From Loripinus fragilis (Eukaryota > Mollusca > Bivalvia > Lucinida > Lucinidae), in assembly GCA_964019695.1 (NCBI GenBank), contig OZ026515.1, positions 37,092,994-37,156,993 of the forward strand: 64,000 nt of DNA. Direction: 5' to 3'. The translations under genes were made by a program, and so were the position numbers. Shown here piece by piece: positions 32,361 to 44,200 of this stretch. Positions within the stretch are counted from its first letter, which is position 1, and the number at the start of each line of letters is the position of its first letter. The notes below the pieces were generated by a model. The model saw nothing but the letters and a program-made list of their open reading frames with translations, searched no databases and was not told the origin of the DNA.

Positions 32361-34860
32361 TATGGTTGTGGTTCCGGTGATTTATCGTCACTGTAAGATA
32401 TAATAATCACCTCCCTCACCCCACCCCCTTTATTTTGTTAGTCACATGGTTTAGTGTTCATTGCTTCCATGACACAGTATTTATTTATAAACCCCTATAG
32501 TGCCAATCACAAGGTCGCAAGATGACTTTTTCTGAATATTGTCCATAATTTTTTTGTAAAGAAAATTGTTAACTTTGTGGAATGTTTTACTGGAATTCTG
32601 CAGAAAAATACAGAATTCAAATAAAAGTCATCTTCTGATCATAGCTCCAGATAAGATGTAATCTGAAGCTCAACACCTTGAAAGATTCCTTAATTTCTCT
32701 ACAAAAACATATGTTGTAGGTACTTGCCGCAGCATATGATTTCATTGAGAGAATTTACATATTTCAGAAATGTGTACTTATCTGGAGCAAAGGCAGATAT
32801 ATATAGAAGATGCTTTATTTATAAATTTATTTATACAGGTTGTGTAAAATATTCTGTTTTTGTAGTCAAATCTTTTTAGATTTTGCTTAAATAACAGATT
32901 TTTTCCCATGAATGTTGTTATATGGGAATGGATGCGAGAAAACCTGTCATTGAGGGTTTGCGAACAACAAAGGCGCATCGGCACAGTCTGATGAGCGCCT
33001 TTGTTATTCACTTATTGGGAAGTATCATATCTTGACTTGCTATGAGGGAAATTTCAACTTTCTAACTAGTCTCTGTAGCTCAGCAAGCTGGTTTGAATCT
33101 CAATTTGCCCGAAACCCCGAAGACAGGTTTTGTCAAGTCGAGGCCCATATATTGCCAAGCGCATAGAGTGGAAATGTTAAATAACCACTTCCAGCATCTA
33201 CATTTTGTCTGAAATATGGATGTTGCACAGAATATATTAACCCTTAATGAGCCAATCGCATCAAAAGTCGTCTGCTTTTCTCGTCTGCTGAAATGTTCAA
33301 GAAGCCTCTATGGCAAACAGTGTGGACCCAGATCAGACTGCTCCTATAGGAGCAGTCTGGTCTGGGTCCACGCTGTTTGGTTCTATACTTAATTTGGCAG
33401 TAATGTTAGGCAATTTTTTGCAGCAGACGACTTCAGCAGACAACATTTTCAGATGCATTTTTTTCTTGGCACTTTAAGGGTTAAGTTTGAAGTTATCTAG
33501 TAATATCAGGATCAAACATGTTTTTCATGCATTAATATTAAGCCAGAGGTTTTCAACATCTACAGAGAATCCTGCCAAACTTTAATGCAATGAAAAATAA
33601 TGTTTGATTGTTATTATTTCATAAAGTCAACAATATATTCACATAAATTTACAAAAAACTTTCGATCTATATTTGTCGCCATTTCAGTCAACAGGTAGTT
33701 GGACATTTACATTAATATTTGTGTTCCAGGGCCAACCCATATGGGCCTCGACACGAGAAAACTTGTCTTTGGGTTTTCTGACCAAGTAAGACCCGTACCA
33801 GACTACTCAGCTACAGAGACTAGCTAGAATATGAAATTTTCATTAGTAGCAAGTTAAGCTTTGATACTTCCTAATAACCAAATAACAAAGGTGTTGATCA
33901 GACTGTGCAGATGTGCAGGCTGGCCTGCAACTTTGTTGCTTGCAAACCATGAGGACAGGTTTTTTCTTGCATCCAGGCCCATCTATAAGAGCAATAAACA
34001 GATTAACTGTCATAAATGTAGTTGTTTGGAACAAGTATATTTAAAGTACCAAATCTGTGCATTTACAGCATGTAAATTGCCTTGTTGATACATGAGTTTG
34101 CGCCAGTTCAAACATGACTGTTAAGAGTGTGCAGTATCACATTTGAAAACCTGCCTTCGAACAATAAAGGCGCAGACCAGCCTGGGCATCAGAGCAGTCT
34201 GATCAGCGCCTTTGTTATTAATTTATTACAAGTATCACATCTAGACTTGCTATGAGTGAAGTTTCAATTTTCTAGCTAGTCTCTGTAGCTGAGCAGGCTG
34301 GTTTGAATCTCACTTTGTCGGAAACCCCGAAGACATGTTTTTTGCGTCACGGCCCATATGACAACCTTTGCAAGCAAATTTTATTTGGCAGAATCTCAAA
34401 AGTTGACCACAAACACTAAGTATTTTACACCTGCACCTGTTATATAGTACCTTATTTGATCTAATAAGCACTCATGCAATTTGTTAGTTGGTCACAAAAA
34501 ATAGAGGATTTTACACGAGTGCTCATGTTTTATTGAATTTATTAAACAAGTTGGGGAAAAGAGATAAAATGTGAGGCTTGCCGAGCATTTTATATCTTTT
34601 TCGCAACGAGTTTAATAAATTCAATAATATGAGAGCACAAATGTTAGATTCTATTCATCATATGACATTAAGATTACTTTGAAATCTCATTTCTGCCGTA
34701 AAAATGTTATGATTTTGTCATTATGTACGCAACGTTGTTATGGACGTCATAACGTTTCCCCAAAAAACTATAAACCTCTAGGGGTTTATAGATTTTGTTG
34801 CATGGCATTATTTCACTCCCAGACGCCACGTCATATGATAAATTTATTTCTTATATCTGA
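32361..34860. other. Intergenic; hairpin elements, no gene seen
   Basis: Hairpins at 32965-33010 (CAAAGGCGC/GCGCCTTTG), 33314-33379 (CAAACAGTGTGGACCCAGAT inverted, stem about 30 bp) and 34160-34215 (AAAGGCGCAGACCAGCCTGG type). The phrase TAGTCTCTGTAGCTCAGCAAG recurs at 33066, 33820 (inverted) and 34278, marking a further family. Confidence 0.45.
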
Positions 34861-34865
34861 TCAGC

Positions 34866-35065
34866 CCAGCATAGAGCGCAGAGGCTCAGCTGGTAAAGCG
34901 TTAGACTAGGGCATTGAAGGATTGCTAGTTTGAGACTCACCGCTGGGGGAGTCACTATGTTGTGTCCTTAAGCAAGACACTTTATCAGCTGCTTAGTACT
35001 GGTTCAACCCAGGAAGACAGGAAATGGTCCAGACATGACTGATAAATTGTTGACTGGGATATAAA
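34866..35065 (+). mobile_element. tRNA-derived SINE, copy 1
   Basis: Head AGCGCAGAGGCTCAGCTGG...TAAAGCGTTAGACT resembles a tRNA A-box. The body GTTGTGTCCTTAAGCAAGAC...TAGTACTGGTTCAACCCAGG is shared with copies at 36966 and 46123. The central CCTTGAGCAAGACAC region resembles conserved cores of metazoan SINE superfamilies; which one is not determined. Confidence 0.65.
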
Positions 35066-36398
35066 ACATCAAAACAATCATTCCAGTAATGTATTTTCAT
35101 TGATTCTGAAAAAGTTTGGATATGGATCAGCTGATTGTGATCTACACTGTTTTTAAAAAAAGGTGTAGAAATTTGAAAACGTAATTGACACAGAGTGCTT
35201 ATTAGTTTGAATAGGATTAGTAGAATTATATATGAACCTGTATGATAGAGTGTCTGCATCCTGATTTGGTGGTTGTGGTAAATGTTCTAAAAAAATTTAA
35301 CACTAGTTGCGTGCCAAAAAGTCTTAGACAAACAAGGCAGACCCAGATCAGACTGCTTCTGAAGAAGCATTCTGATCAGGGTCTTCCCTGTTTGCTATTC
35401 TGTCAAGCATGTTGTGAATTCCAGCCCTGATAACCAACATATAGTTTGAGAATTGAAAGATAAAAGTGTTAAAATGTTTTAGAACAGTTACCTTATTTTG
35501 GTATATCAGTGGTCAGATATATCAGTGTGTCTTGGGTATGATACTGAAGTCAGTGTAACTGGGTCATGATAATGAAATGCTTGCAATTTTTCTACCTTTT
35601 TCCATGGATAAGATTCTTGAATAAGGGCTGTTTATTTTTAAGATAAAAATTTGCATTGCCTAATTTGGAAATGTTATATAGAGGGTACAAAAAGGTCTTC
35701 TTGATTATATTTAAAAAGAACTTCCACTGCTAATGGTGACTTGTTGCCTGCTGATAACTTTGGAAAACAGTTTGCACACTGATCAGGCCCAACAAACAAA
35801 TTGTTGGGTCTTATCTGGATCAAAATTGTTTGACACTCTGATGGTATTCCTGAAACATTCTGTGACATCTCACTAGGCATGCTCTTTATTGTAAGGTTCA
35901 AAAAGGTAATATTGAGCTGCAGAAATAATTTGTTACTTTGAACCTGCAGTCCCTTGCAATGAATGATGGAAAATTTCAGTTAAGTACAACTAAACAGGAA
36001 GGAAGATCTCACTTTGTATAAATGGATTCGTGATTGTTTTGTTAGGCTGAATGAAGTATGACGTTTTTGTCTATAGACATATTTATTTCTTAGGCCAAGC
36101 AAACAAAAATGTGTGTTTAAGGTAACATGATCCATCATAGTTTTCCTTGTGAATCATGCTTTCTCGAAATATCAAAAGTTATGCCATAAAGTGGATGAAA
36201 CATTTATGCTGCCATAGTTACCATTACATTTGAGCTGCAGGTCAGAGATAAACAATGTAGACCAAGATCAGACAGCTCCTAATGGAGCAATTGTTTATCT
36301 TGATGAGGCCCATTTCTACATAATTATGAGCCAGTCTATGAGAATATGGTACTTATCACATATGAGCTTGAGCAAGAAGCATCTATCATTAGCCAGTG

Positions 36399-36620
36399 CA
36401 TGTGATTTCCAACAATTTGACATTTTGACAAGTGTAGACTCAGATGAGCCTGTGCAGCCTCCTTTTAAGCCTAGAAACTCCAAATGACGTTCGGTCAGTA
36501 GCTTAACAATCATAGAATACTCAAGCGACTAGCAAAGGCTCTGATCAGACTGCACGTATGCGCAGGCTGGTCTGAGCCTTTGCTGGTCGCACACACCATA
36601 TTGTCGCAAATCTATTGCAT
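36399..36620. mobile_element. Palindromic MITE with GCGACTAGCAAAG hairpin
   Basis: Begins CATGTGATTTCCAACAA; central stem GCGACTAGCAAAGGCTC with GAGCCTTTGCTGGTCGC (36525-36590). An inverted copy lies at 53127-53346 and a partial one at 58262-58410. Confidence 0.7.
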
Positions 36621-36676
36621 TGGCTCAATTTTGACTGCGCCCAGCAAAGATTCAGATCAGCCTGGGCCTAGTCTTG

Positions 36677-36858
36677 GCCTCCATATAAGAGAGCATATTT
36701 GAAAATTATTTTTCTTATTTCTCAACCAAAACATGTGTTGTGAGTGCTCAAAAGAACGGTCTTCATGAGACGGTTCTTTTGAGCACCAAAAACACATGTT
36801 TAAATTGATTATTTGCAAATTATAGGAATTTTAAGCTAAATTTTTGCTTATATGGACC
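36677..36858. mobile_element. CCAGATAAG-family MITE
   Basis: GGCCTCCATATAAGA to CTTATATGGACC. Both ends share the same A-to-T change (CCATATAAG), so the inverted ends still match. Central AAGAACGGTCT/AGACGGTTCTT hairpin. Confidence 0.75.
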
Positions 36859-36965
36859 TATAGTCTGATCAGTCTTTGCTGTGCGCTCACTGGATGGCTA
36901 AGGACCCAGATTTTCTTCATAGACATCTGTCATGGTACCTTACACACATTATTTTACTTGATTGT

Positions 36966-37160
36966 AGGGAGCCCAGTGGCTTAGTGGTAGAGTGCTTGAC
37001 TCGAGACCGAGGGGCTGCGGGTTGGAGCCTCACCGGCGTCACTGCGCTGTGGTCCTTGAGCAAGACACATTTATCCTAGCTTAGTACTGGTTCAACCTAG
37101 GAAGACCCATCCCTGTTTAACTAAAAGATTGTTGATGGGATGTAAAGAATCAAATCAAAC
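36966..37160 (+). mobile_element. tRNA-derived SINE, copy 2
   Basis: GGGAGCCCAGTGGCTTAGTG...GTAGAGTGCTTGACTCGAGA (A-box-like) then GGGTTGGAGCCTCACC (B-box-like), core CCTTGAGCAAGACACATTTA and tail AAAGAATCAAATCAAAC. Confidence 0.75.
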
Positions 37161-37419
37161 AAGACTTACTATTTTTGATTGTAGTGTTTTGAGGACTGGT
37201 ATTTTTGTAACCATCATTCCATGACTGTAATTTATTTTACACAACTTTAAGGAGATTACTATTTTGCTATATAGTATATATGTTTAAATTTACATGACAA
37301 TTTTTGAATAAACTATTTATACAGAAACCCTTGTTTTTTTGGTAACATTCCTTTAGAATTTTCTATCATTGACAAAAATAATTTCTGAAACAGTCTGAGT
37401 GATTGTCACTCTTTCTTTA

Positions 37420-38380
37420 GCTCATCTGAGCCAAAGGCTCTCAAGGTGAGCTTACAGTAATAAGCTTGGTCCAGCATCTGTTGTAGTCTATCATATGTTC
37501 ACACTTTCAAATACAAATATCTCCTAAACCAGCTGGCCAATATGGCCATCTCCTCTGATTTTATTAGCTCACTGGAGCTCGTGGCGAGTCTGTGTGATTG
37601 TTGGATGTGTGTCATCAACAATTGCCTTCAAGAACATCTCCTCTTTGATAATGGTACCAGTCTGGTGCATAAATAGGTCAGACGAGTCAAAGATAGATTA
37701 TCCGAATGAAAATTAAAAATCTTCTTGTTTGAAACTACAAGGCCTAAAGCCTTCATATTTGGTATGTTGCATTACAAGTTGACCTACCAAGTGTATTCAT
37801 GTAATGACCCTGGAGCCAAAATGGTCCTACCCAGGGGGTCAGATGTTTTATATAGGTTTATTTACAGAAAACATTAAAATATCTTCTTGTTTGAAACCAC
37901 AAGGCCTATAATAGGAATGCTTAGTTATCTATTTGGCAGGAGGCAGCATCTGCTTCCATACTTGGTTTATGTGAGCAGCAGAACCTCAGACGAGTCTTGC
38001 ACATTTGCACAGACTCCTGAGGTTTTGCTGCTTGCCAAATATGTAGACTCTGCTCACCAATACAATAAGTACCAATTTCTCACAAGTTAGTGGACTCGAA
38101 AAATCTTTTAAGATATGATAATACATACATATAGTTATGTAGTCCTGAATGACCCTGAACAATTGCCACACAAGATATATAACAACTCTTGCATTGTTTC
38201 TTACATGATTATCTCCCTTATTTGTTGTTCACCTGTGCTGTTTCTGTCCATCAAACATCAAACATCTTCAAAACCACTGGCCTTATTTCAAGATAATTTC
38301 ATACAAATGTTCCACATGATGGTAGCAGCAATAGAAAATGAGAAAAAAGTCAATAGCCTTTTGGTGTAAATTTCTTTATT
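37420..38380. repeat. Dispersed repeat beginning TTAGCTCATCTGAGCC, no gene
   Basis: Starts with the palindrome-like AGCTCATCTGAGCC / AAGGTGAGCTT and contains duplicated phrases (TCTTCTTGTTTGAAACTACA at 37720 and a near copy at 37880). Probably a decayed interspersed repeat. No coding frame was recognised. Confidence 0.4.
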
Positions 38381-39239
38381 GGAAATTTTTTTTAATACTG
38401 ATGATTTGTGTACTGGAAGGTGTTTAGTGGCTGGCTTCATCAACGCTCTATAACAGGCAGATATTCTGGCACTATCAGGTTCGGAACTGAAAGTAATGAC
38501 AAATTGTAATTAGTACCGATTGAAATGCCCTCAACTTGTTGCCTCCATCTTCCACCTCTATGGCAGCAGCTATTTATAATTGACGATATATGCTTCAAGG
38601 TGACATTATGTGGAATAAAATATTTGTAGACCATCCTGCCCTTTCACAGTCTGATCAGCACCTTTGTTATTTGCTACCAAGAGTGTGTAAATGCATAACT
38701 TATATGCAAAAATTTAAAACGTCTAGGTAGTCTCTGTGGTTGAGCAGACTGGTTTGAGACTCACCTGGCCCTGAGGTTATTGGACTTTTTTCATGCTCAA
38801 CTCAACATGGCATGGAATTTATTCTGCTCATAAAAATAAAATGCCAACAATTTATCAGCAGATTATTTAAAAACAACATCTGACTGGTTCAAGCAGGAAA
38901 AACCTTTTTTTCTCTATTTTATGCTTTATGAGTGGTTGAAATTATTTCATGCTCAGTTGAGTTGAGCATGAATTTTTTTATAATATCGGGGGCCGGGTGC
39001 TCACAGGTGCATATTGAATTAGTAATCTTAGAATTTCCACTGGATACTGACCTTTTTCTGGCAGACATTTTCCTGTTGTGTAAATATGTCAATTTATATG
39101 TCTTTCAATCAGATATATTTCCTGTTGGGTGCCACATATATATCCAACAAAATTAGAAAGGCATACAGTGAAACTTTTTTCTGAAAGACAGTTACTGTTA
39201 AAACAATTTGGCTTATATCATTTTTAAGGTTAACATGTG

Positions 39240-39760
39240 TTCTAGACAATTGCATTATAAATGATGGGGTCAATTGCTATGGCAAGATTTTGCTATGTTA
39301 TAATGATTTTCAAAATAAAAATAAGCAATGTAACCAGATGTGGTCAATTGAAAAGGCGAGATTTTGCTTTGTTATAATGATTGTCAAAATAAAAATAAGC
39401 AATGTAACCAGATGGGGCCAATTGCAAAGACGAGATTTTTCTTTAATGTAACCAGATGGGGCCAATTGCAAAGACGAGATTTTGCTTTGTTATAATTATT
39501 GTCAAAATAAAAATAAGCAATGTAACCAGATGGGGCCAATTGCAAAGACGAGATTTTTCTTTAATGTAACCAGATGGGGCCAATTGCAAAGACGAGATTT
39601 TTCTTTAATGTAACCAGATGGGGCCAATTGCAAAGACGAGATTTTGCTTTGTTATAATTATTGTCAAAATAAAAATAAGCAATGTGACAAGATTGGGTCA
39701 ATTGCTATGTCAAGATTTTGCTTTGTTATAATGGTTGACAAAATAAAAATTAGCAATCTT
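39240..39760. repeat. Tandem repeat with ~74-bp and ~44-bp units
   Basis: Unit AATGTAACCAGATGGGGCCA...AAGACGAGATTTTGCTTTG...AAAATAAGC; short units stop after GAGATTTTTCTTT. About eight units. Confidence 0.9.
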
Positions 39761-39769
39761 AAACACCCT

Positions 39770-40640
39770 TGCATGACTACCATTTCGTTTTGGTTACATA
39801 CATGAGAGACACCTTCTGCAGGTAAAAAAAAACACTGTCACTCCATGCATGACTACAATTTTGTATTGGTAACATATGGGAAAGAAACCTGATGCAGGTT
39901 TACAAAAACACTGCCATCAGCCGCTTGAGCATCCTTGTTGCATGACTACCATTTCGTATTTGCAACATACAGGAGAGAAACCTTATGTTGGTAATAACAT
40001 CCCACACCGCCACCATCTGCTGGAACACCCTAATTGCATGACTACCATTTCATATTTGTTACATACGGGAGAGAAATCTTATGCAGATAGAAACATCCCT
40101 CACCGTCACCAATTGCTTGGGCATCCTTATTGCACGAATATCAGTTCGTATTGCTTACATACGGGAGAGAAACCTTATGCATGTAAAAACATTCTTCGCT
40201 GTGACCGGCTGCTGGAGCATCCTTGTTGCATGAATACCATTTGATATTCGTTACATACAACAGAGAAACCTTATGCAAGATAAAAAAAAACACCGCCACT
40301 AGCTGCTGAAATGTCCTTGTTGCATGAATAAAATTTCATATTTGTTACATACTGGAGAGAAATCTTATGCAGGTAAAAAAATCCCACACCTTCACACCAG
40401 AGCATCCTAAATGCATGACTACCATTTCGTATTGGTTATATACTGGAGAAAACCCTTATGCAGGTAAAATAAACACAGCACATACCATCACCAGCAGCTG
40501 GAGCATCCTTCTGATTGCATGACTACCATTTCGCATTGGTTACATACTGGAGAGAACCCTTAAGCAGGTAAACAAAATATCGCACACCTTCACCAGCTGC
40601 TGGAGTATCCTTGTTGCATGAATACAAGTTCATATCGGAA
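39770..40640 (+). pseudogene. 96-bp repeats encoding degenerate C2H2 zinc-finger-like units
   Basis: Repeats at about 96 bp (ACATAC at 39965 and 40061). The frame at 39876-40244 reads HTGEKPYVGNNIPHRH, HTGEKSYADRN and HTGEKPYACKN, each followed by LLEHPxCMxTxSYL. HTGEKPY is the canonical linker between C2H2 fingers, but the CxxC and HxxxH zinc ligands are mostly missing. Units before and after lose the frame. Likely a satellite born from a zinc-finger gene; not expected to bind zinc. Confidence 0.6.
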
Positions 40641-41115
40641 ACCGTATGCAGATAAAAACCATCCATTCCATTCACTTATAGCAGTCCTGATCACTTTTGA
40701 TATCAGAGAGAAAAAAAGACAAGGACTGTACATAAATCTAATGTGGTGTCTAGACTAAAATAATAATAAAAAACATGTTTTGGTTCTCAATGATTATAGA
40801 GCATTCCAAGACAATTGTATTTACGCCAATAAAATAGTGCGCTGATTTAACATGTTCACTATTGCTTTCTGCATAAATATGTGTCAGACTAATTTATAAG
40901 ATGCTTTTTTTTACAATTTATGGATAAAACCTTTCAAGGAAATGAGGAGATAACAAACAGCAAAAGCTTAAATATATGCTGCAGAACATTTACTTAGACC
41001 ATGCAATGAGGTATACTTGCAGCCAATAAAGAACAACTTTTTGTAGAATTGTCTAGATTGACAAAATTTACAAGACATTTCATGAGAAAATGAATAATTT
41101 TAAAATAGATAGTTC

Positions 41116-41121
41116 TTTATT
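41116..41121 (-). terminator. Polyadenylation signal of the 169-aa gene
   Basis: AATAAA on the - strand (TCAATAAAGAAC), about 110 bp past the stop codon at 41231. Confidence 0.6.
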
Positions 41122-41230
41122 GATTATAAATTAATAAACCATACACCTATTTTAGTCATATGCTTCCTGAATCCTGATAGGGTGAATTTGTCAGTGAGAT
41201 GCAATCCACTTAGTAAGTAATTGCCTTAAG

Positions 41231-41295
41231 TCAGAGGTATCCTGATGGGAAAATTACCGAGTACTCCTCTTTGCTAGTCAGGGGCTTCCTGTTAG
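41231..41295 (-). CDS. 169-aa gene exon 5 (stop codon)
   Basis: Acceptor GCGCAAATTCAG|CTAACAGG; encodes ANRKPLTSKEEYSVIFPSGYL, TGA at 41233-41231. The acceptor and first exon bases match the unit of the satellite that fills the intron. NRKPLT repeats NKKPLT at the end of exon 4. Confidence 0.62.
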
Positions 41296-44200
41296 CTGAA
41301 TTTGCGCACTGGCAAATAATCCGGTATTGTATGAATTTGTCCAGTCATCCTGTTAGCTGAATTTGCGCACTGGCACTTAATCCAGTCAGCGTTTCACGTA
41401 TTGTATTGGTTTGTCCAGATATCCTGTTAGCTGAATATGTGTACTGGCACTTAATCCAATCAGCGTTTCACATGTTGTATGAATTTGTCCAGGCATCCTG
41501 TTAGCTGAATTTGTGCACGGGCACCTAATCCAGTCAGCGTTTTACGTATTGTATTGATTTGTCCAGATATCCTGTTAGCTGAATATGTGTACTGGCACTT
41601 AATCCAATCAGCGTTTCACATGTTGTATGAATTTGTCCAGGCATCCTGTTAGCTGAATTTGTGCACTGGCACCTAATCAAGTCAGCGTTTTACGTATTGT
41701 ATTGATTTGTCCAGATATCCTGTTAGCTGAATATGTGTACTGGCACATAATCCAATCAGCGTTTCACATATTGTATGAATTAGTCCAGGCATCCCGTTAA
41801 CTGAATGTGTGCACTGACACATAATCCAGTCAGCGTTTCACGTATTGTATGAATTAGTCCAGGCATCCCGTTAACTGAATGTGTGCACTGACACATAATC
41901 CAGTCAGCGTTTCACATATTGTATGAATTTGTCCGGCTATCCTGTTAACTGAATTTGCCCATTGGCACATAATCCAATCAGCGTTTCACATATCGTATGA
42001 ATTTGTCCAGGCATCCTGTTAGCTGAATTTGCACACTGGCACATAATCCAGTCAGCGTTTCACATATTGTATGAATTTGTCCAGATATCCTGTTAACTGA
42101 ATTTGCGCACTGACACATAATCCAGTCAGCGTTTCACATATGGAATGAATTTGTCTAGGCATCCTGTTTGCTTAATTTGCGCACTGGCACATAATCCAGT
42201 CGGCTTTTCATATATTGTATGAATTTGTCAAGGCATCCTGTTAACTGAATTTGTGCACTAGCACATAATCCAGTCAGCGTTTCACATATGAAATGAATTT
42301 GTCTAGGCATCCTGTTTGCTGAATTTGCGCATTGGCACATAACCAGTCAGCGTTTCACATATTGTATGAATTTAGCTAGGCATCTTTTTAGCTGAATTTG
42401 CGCACTGGCACATAACCAATCAGCGTTTCACATATTGTATGAATTTAGCTAGGCATCTTTTTAGCTGAATTAGCGCACTGGCACATAACCAGTCAGCATT
42501 TCACATATTGTATGAATTTGTCCAGGCATCCTGTTAGCTGAATTAGCACACTGGCACGTAACCAGTCAGCGTTTCACAGATGGTATGAATTTGTCTAGGC
42601 ATCCTGTTTGCTGAATTTGCGCACTGGCACATAATACAATCGGCGTTTCACATATTGTATGAATTTGTCCATGCATCCTGTTAGCTGAATTAGCGCACTG
42701 GCACATAACCAGTCAGAGTTTCACAAATGGTATGAATTTGTCTAGGCATCTTGTTAGCTAAAGTTGCGCACTGGCACATAATCCATTCGGCCTTTCACAT
42801 ATTGTACGAATTAGTCCAGGCACCCTGTTAGCTGAATTTGTGCACTGGCACATAACCAGTCAGCGTTTCACATATTGTATGAATTTGTCCAGGCATCATG
42901 TTAGCTGAATTTGCGCACTGGCGTATAACCGGTCAACGTTTCACATATTATATGAATTTGCCCAGACACCCTGTGTACTGGCACATAATCCAGTAAGCAT
43001 TTCATATATTGTATGAATTTGTCTTACCCTGTTTGCTGAATTTGCGCACAGGGACATAATCCAGTCAACCTTTAACATATTGTATGATTTTTTCCAGGCA
43101 TCCTGTTAGCTGAAGTTGCGCACTGGCACATAACCAGTCAGCGTTTCACATATTGTATGAATTTTTCCAGGCAACCTGTTAGCTGAATTTGTGCAATGGC
43201 ACATAACCAGTCAACATTTCACATTTGCGTGAATTTGTCAACTCATTGAGTACCCACCTCTTGTCATCTGCTGATAACCTTTGCAAACAGTTTGGATCCA
43301 GATAAGGACTGACAAAACGTCGGTCCTGACCTGAATCCAATCGTTTGACACTCTGATAGTATTCCTGAAAGATTTTTTTAAAGTAAATTTTGAAAAAAGT
43401 CAGCAGACGTCAACAAAAATATGAAAAATAACTAACAAGCAAAAGGTTAAATATTAAAATCTGTAGTTTCCTGTCATTCAGTAAAGACTCACCTATACCA
43501 GTCAGGGGCTTCTTGTTGGGTGAATAAGAAAATCTTGATTTCATATGCTTGTCTTCTGGGATTAGCTCTGGAAATCTAACAGGGTCAATAAAGCTCTCCC
43601 TGGACTCTGTGTTCTCTGTAAACTTTATGTTGGGTACCTTACCTGCGATGAAGATGATAATACTATATATAGAATTGTCCTACCCAAGAGGCAGTGTGAC
43701 AAATATTCATTTATAATCAGGATAAATACAACATCTGGGTGCTTAAAAGCAAGAGCAATCTTAATTTTTCAGCACTTTAATTTTTATGAACAGTTAAAGT
43801 TCATCTTCAGTTGAGTTGATCATGATTTTTTTTCATAACTTCGAGGCCTGAATTAGTTTATAGACGGTGAGAGAACAGCATTTCGTTTTGCATCAAGGAA
43901 TCAAGTTCAGAGCTGGATTTGGGTAAGACACGGATCCTCTATTATTAAATATAGGGTCCGTGGGTAAGACAATAAGTAAATGTATACTCACCGCGGCCGC
44001 CTAGATTGTCAAACTTGTCCGGGTGACTACAGGAAAAGTTAACATGCTCTGAAAAAAAAATAGTAAAAATGAGCCCTGTTTACGATCAGAAATGGACAAA
44101 CACACAAGATTTCGGTGCTTATCGCATCAGCGAGCAGTTTCAATACTGTGCTTGACGAAAACACCAAAGCAGGGGATGTTTAAACTACTATCGGTTAAAC

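Noticed and set aside
42155..42340. 61-codon minus-strand frame in the satellite
   Set aside because: Chance frame in a 74-bp repeat; 74 is not a multiple of 3, so it cannot be a repeated protein.
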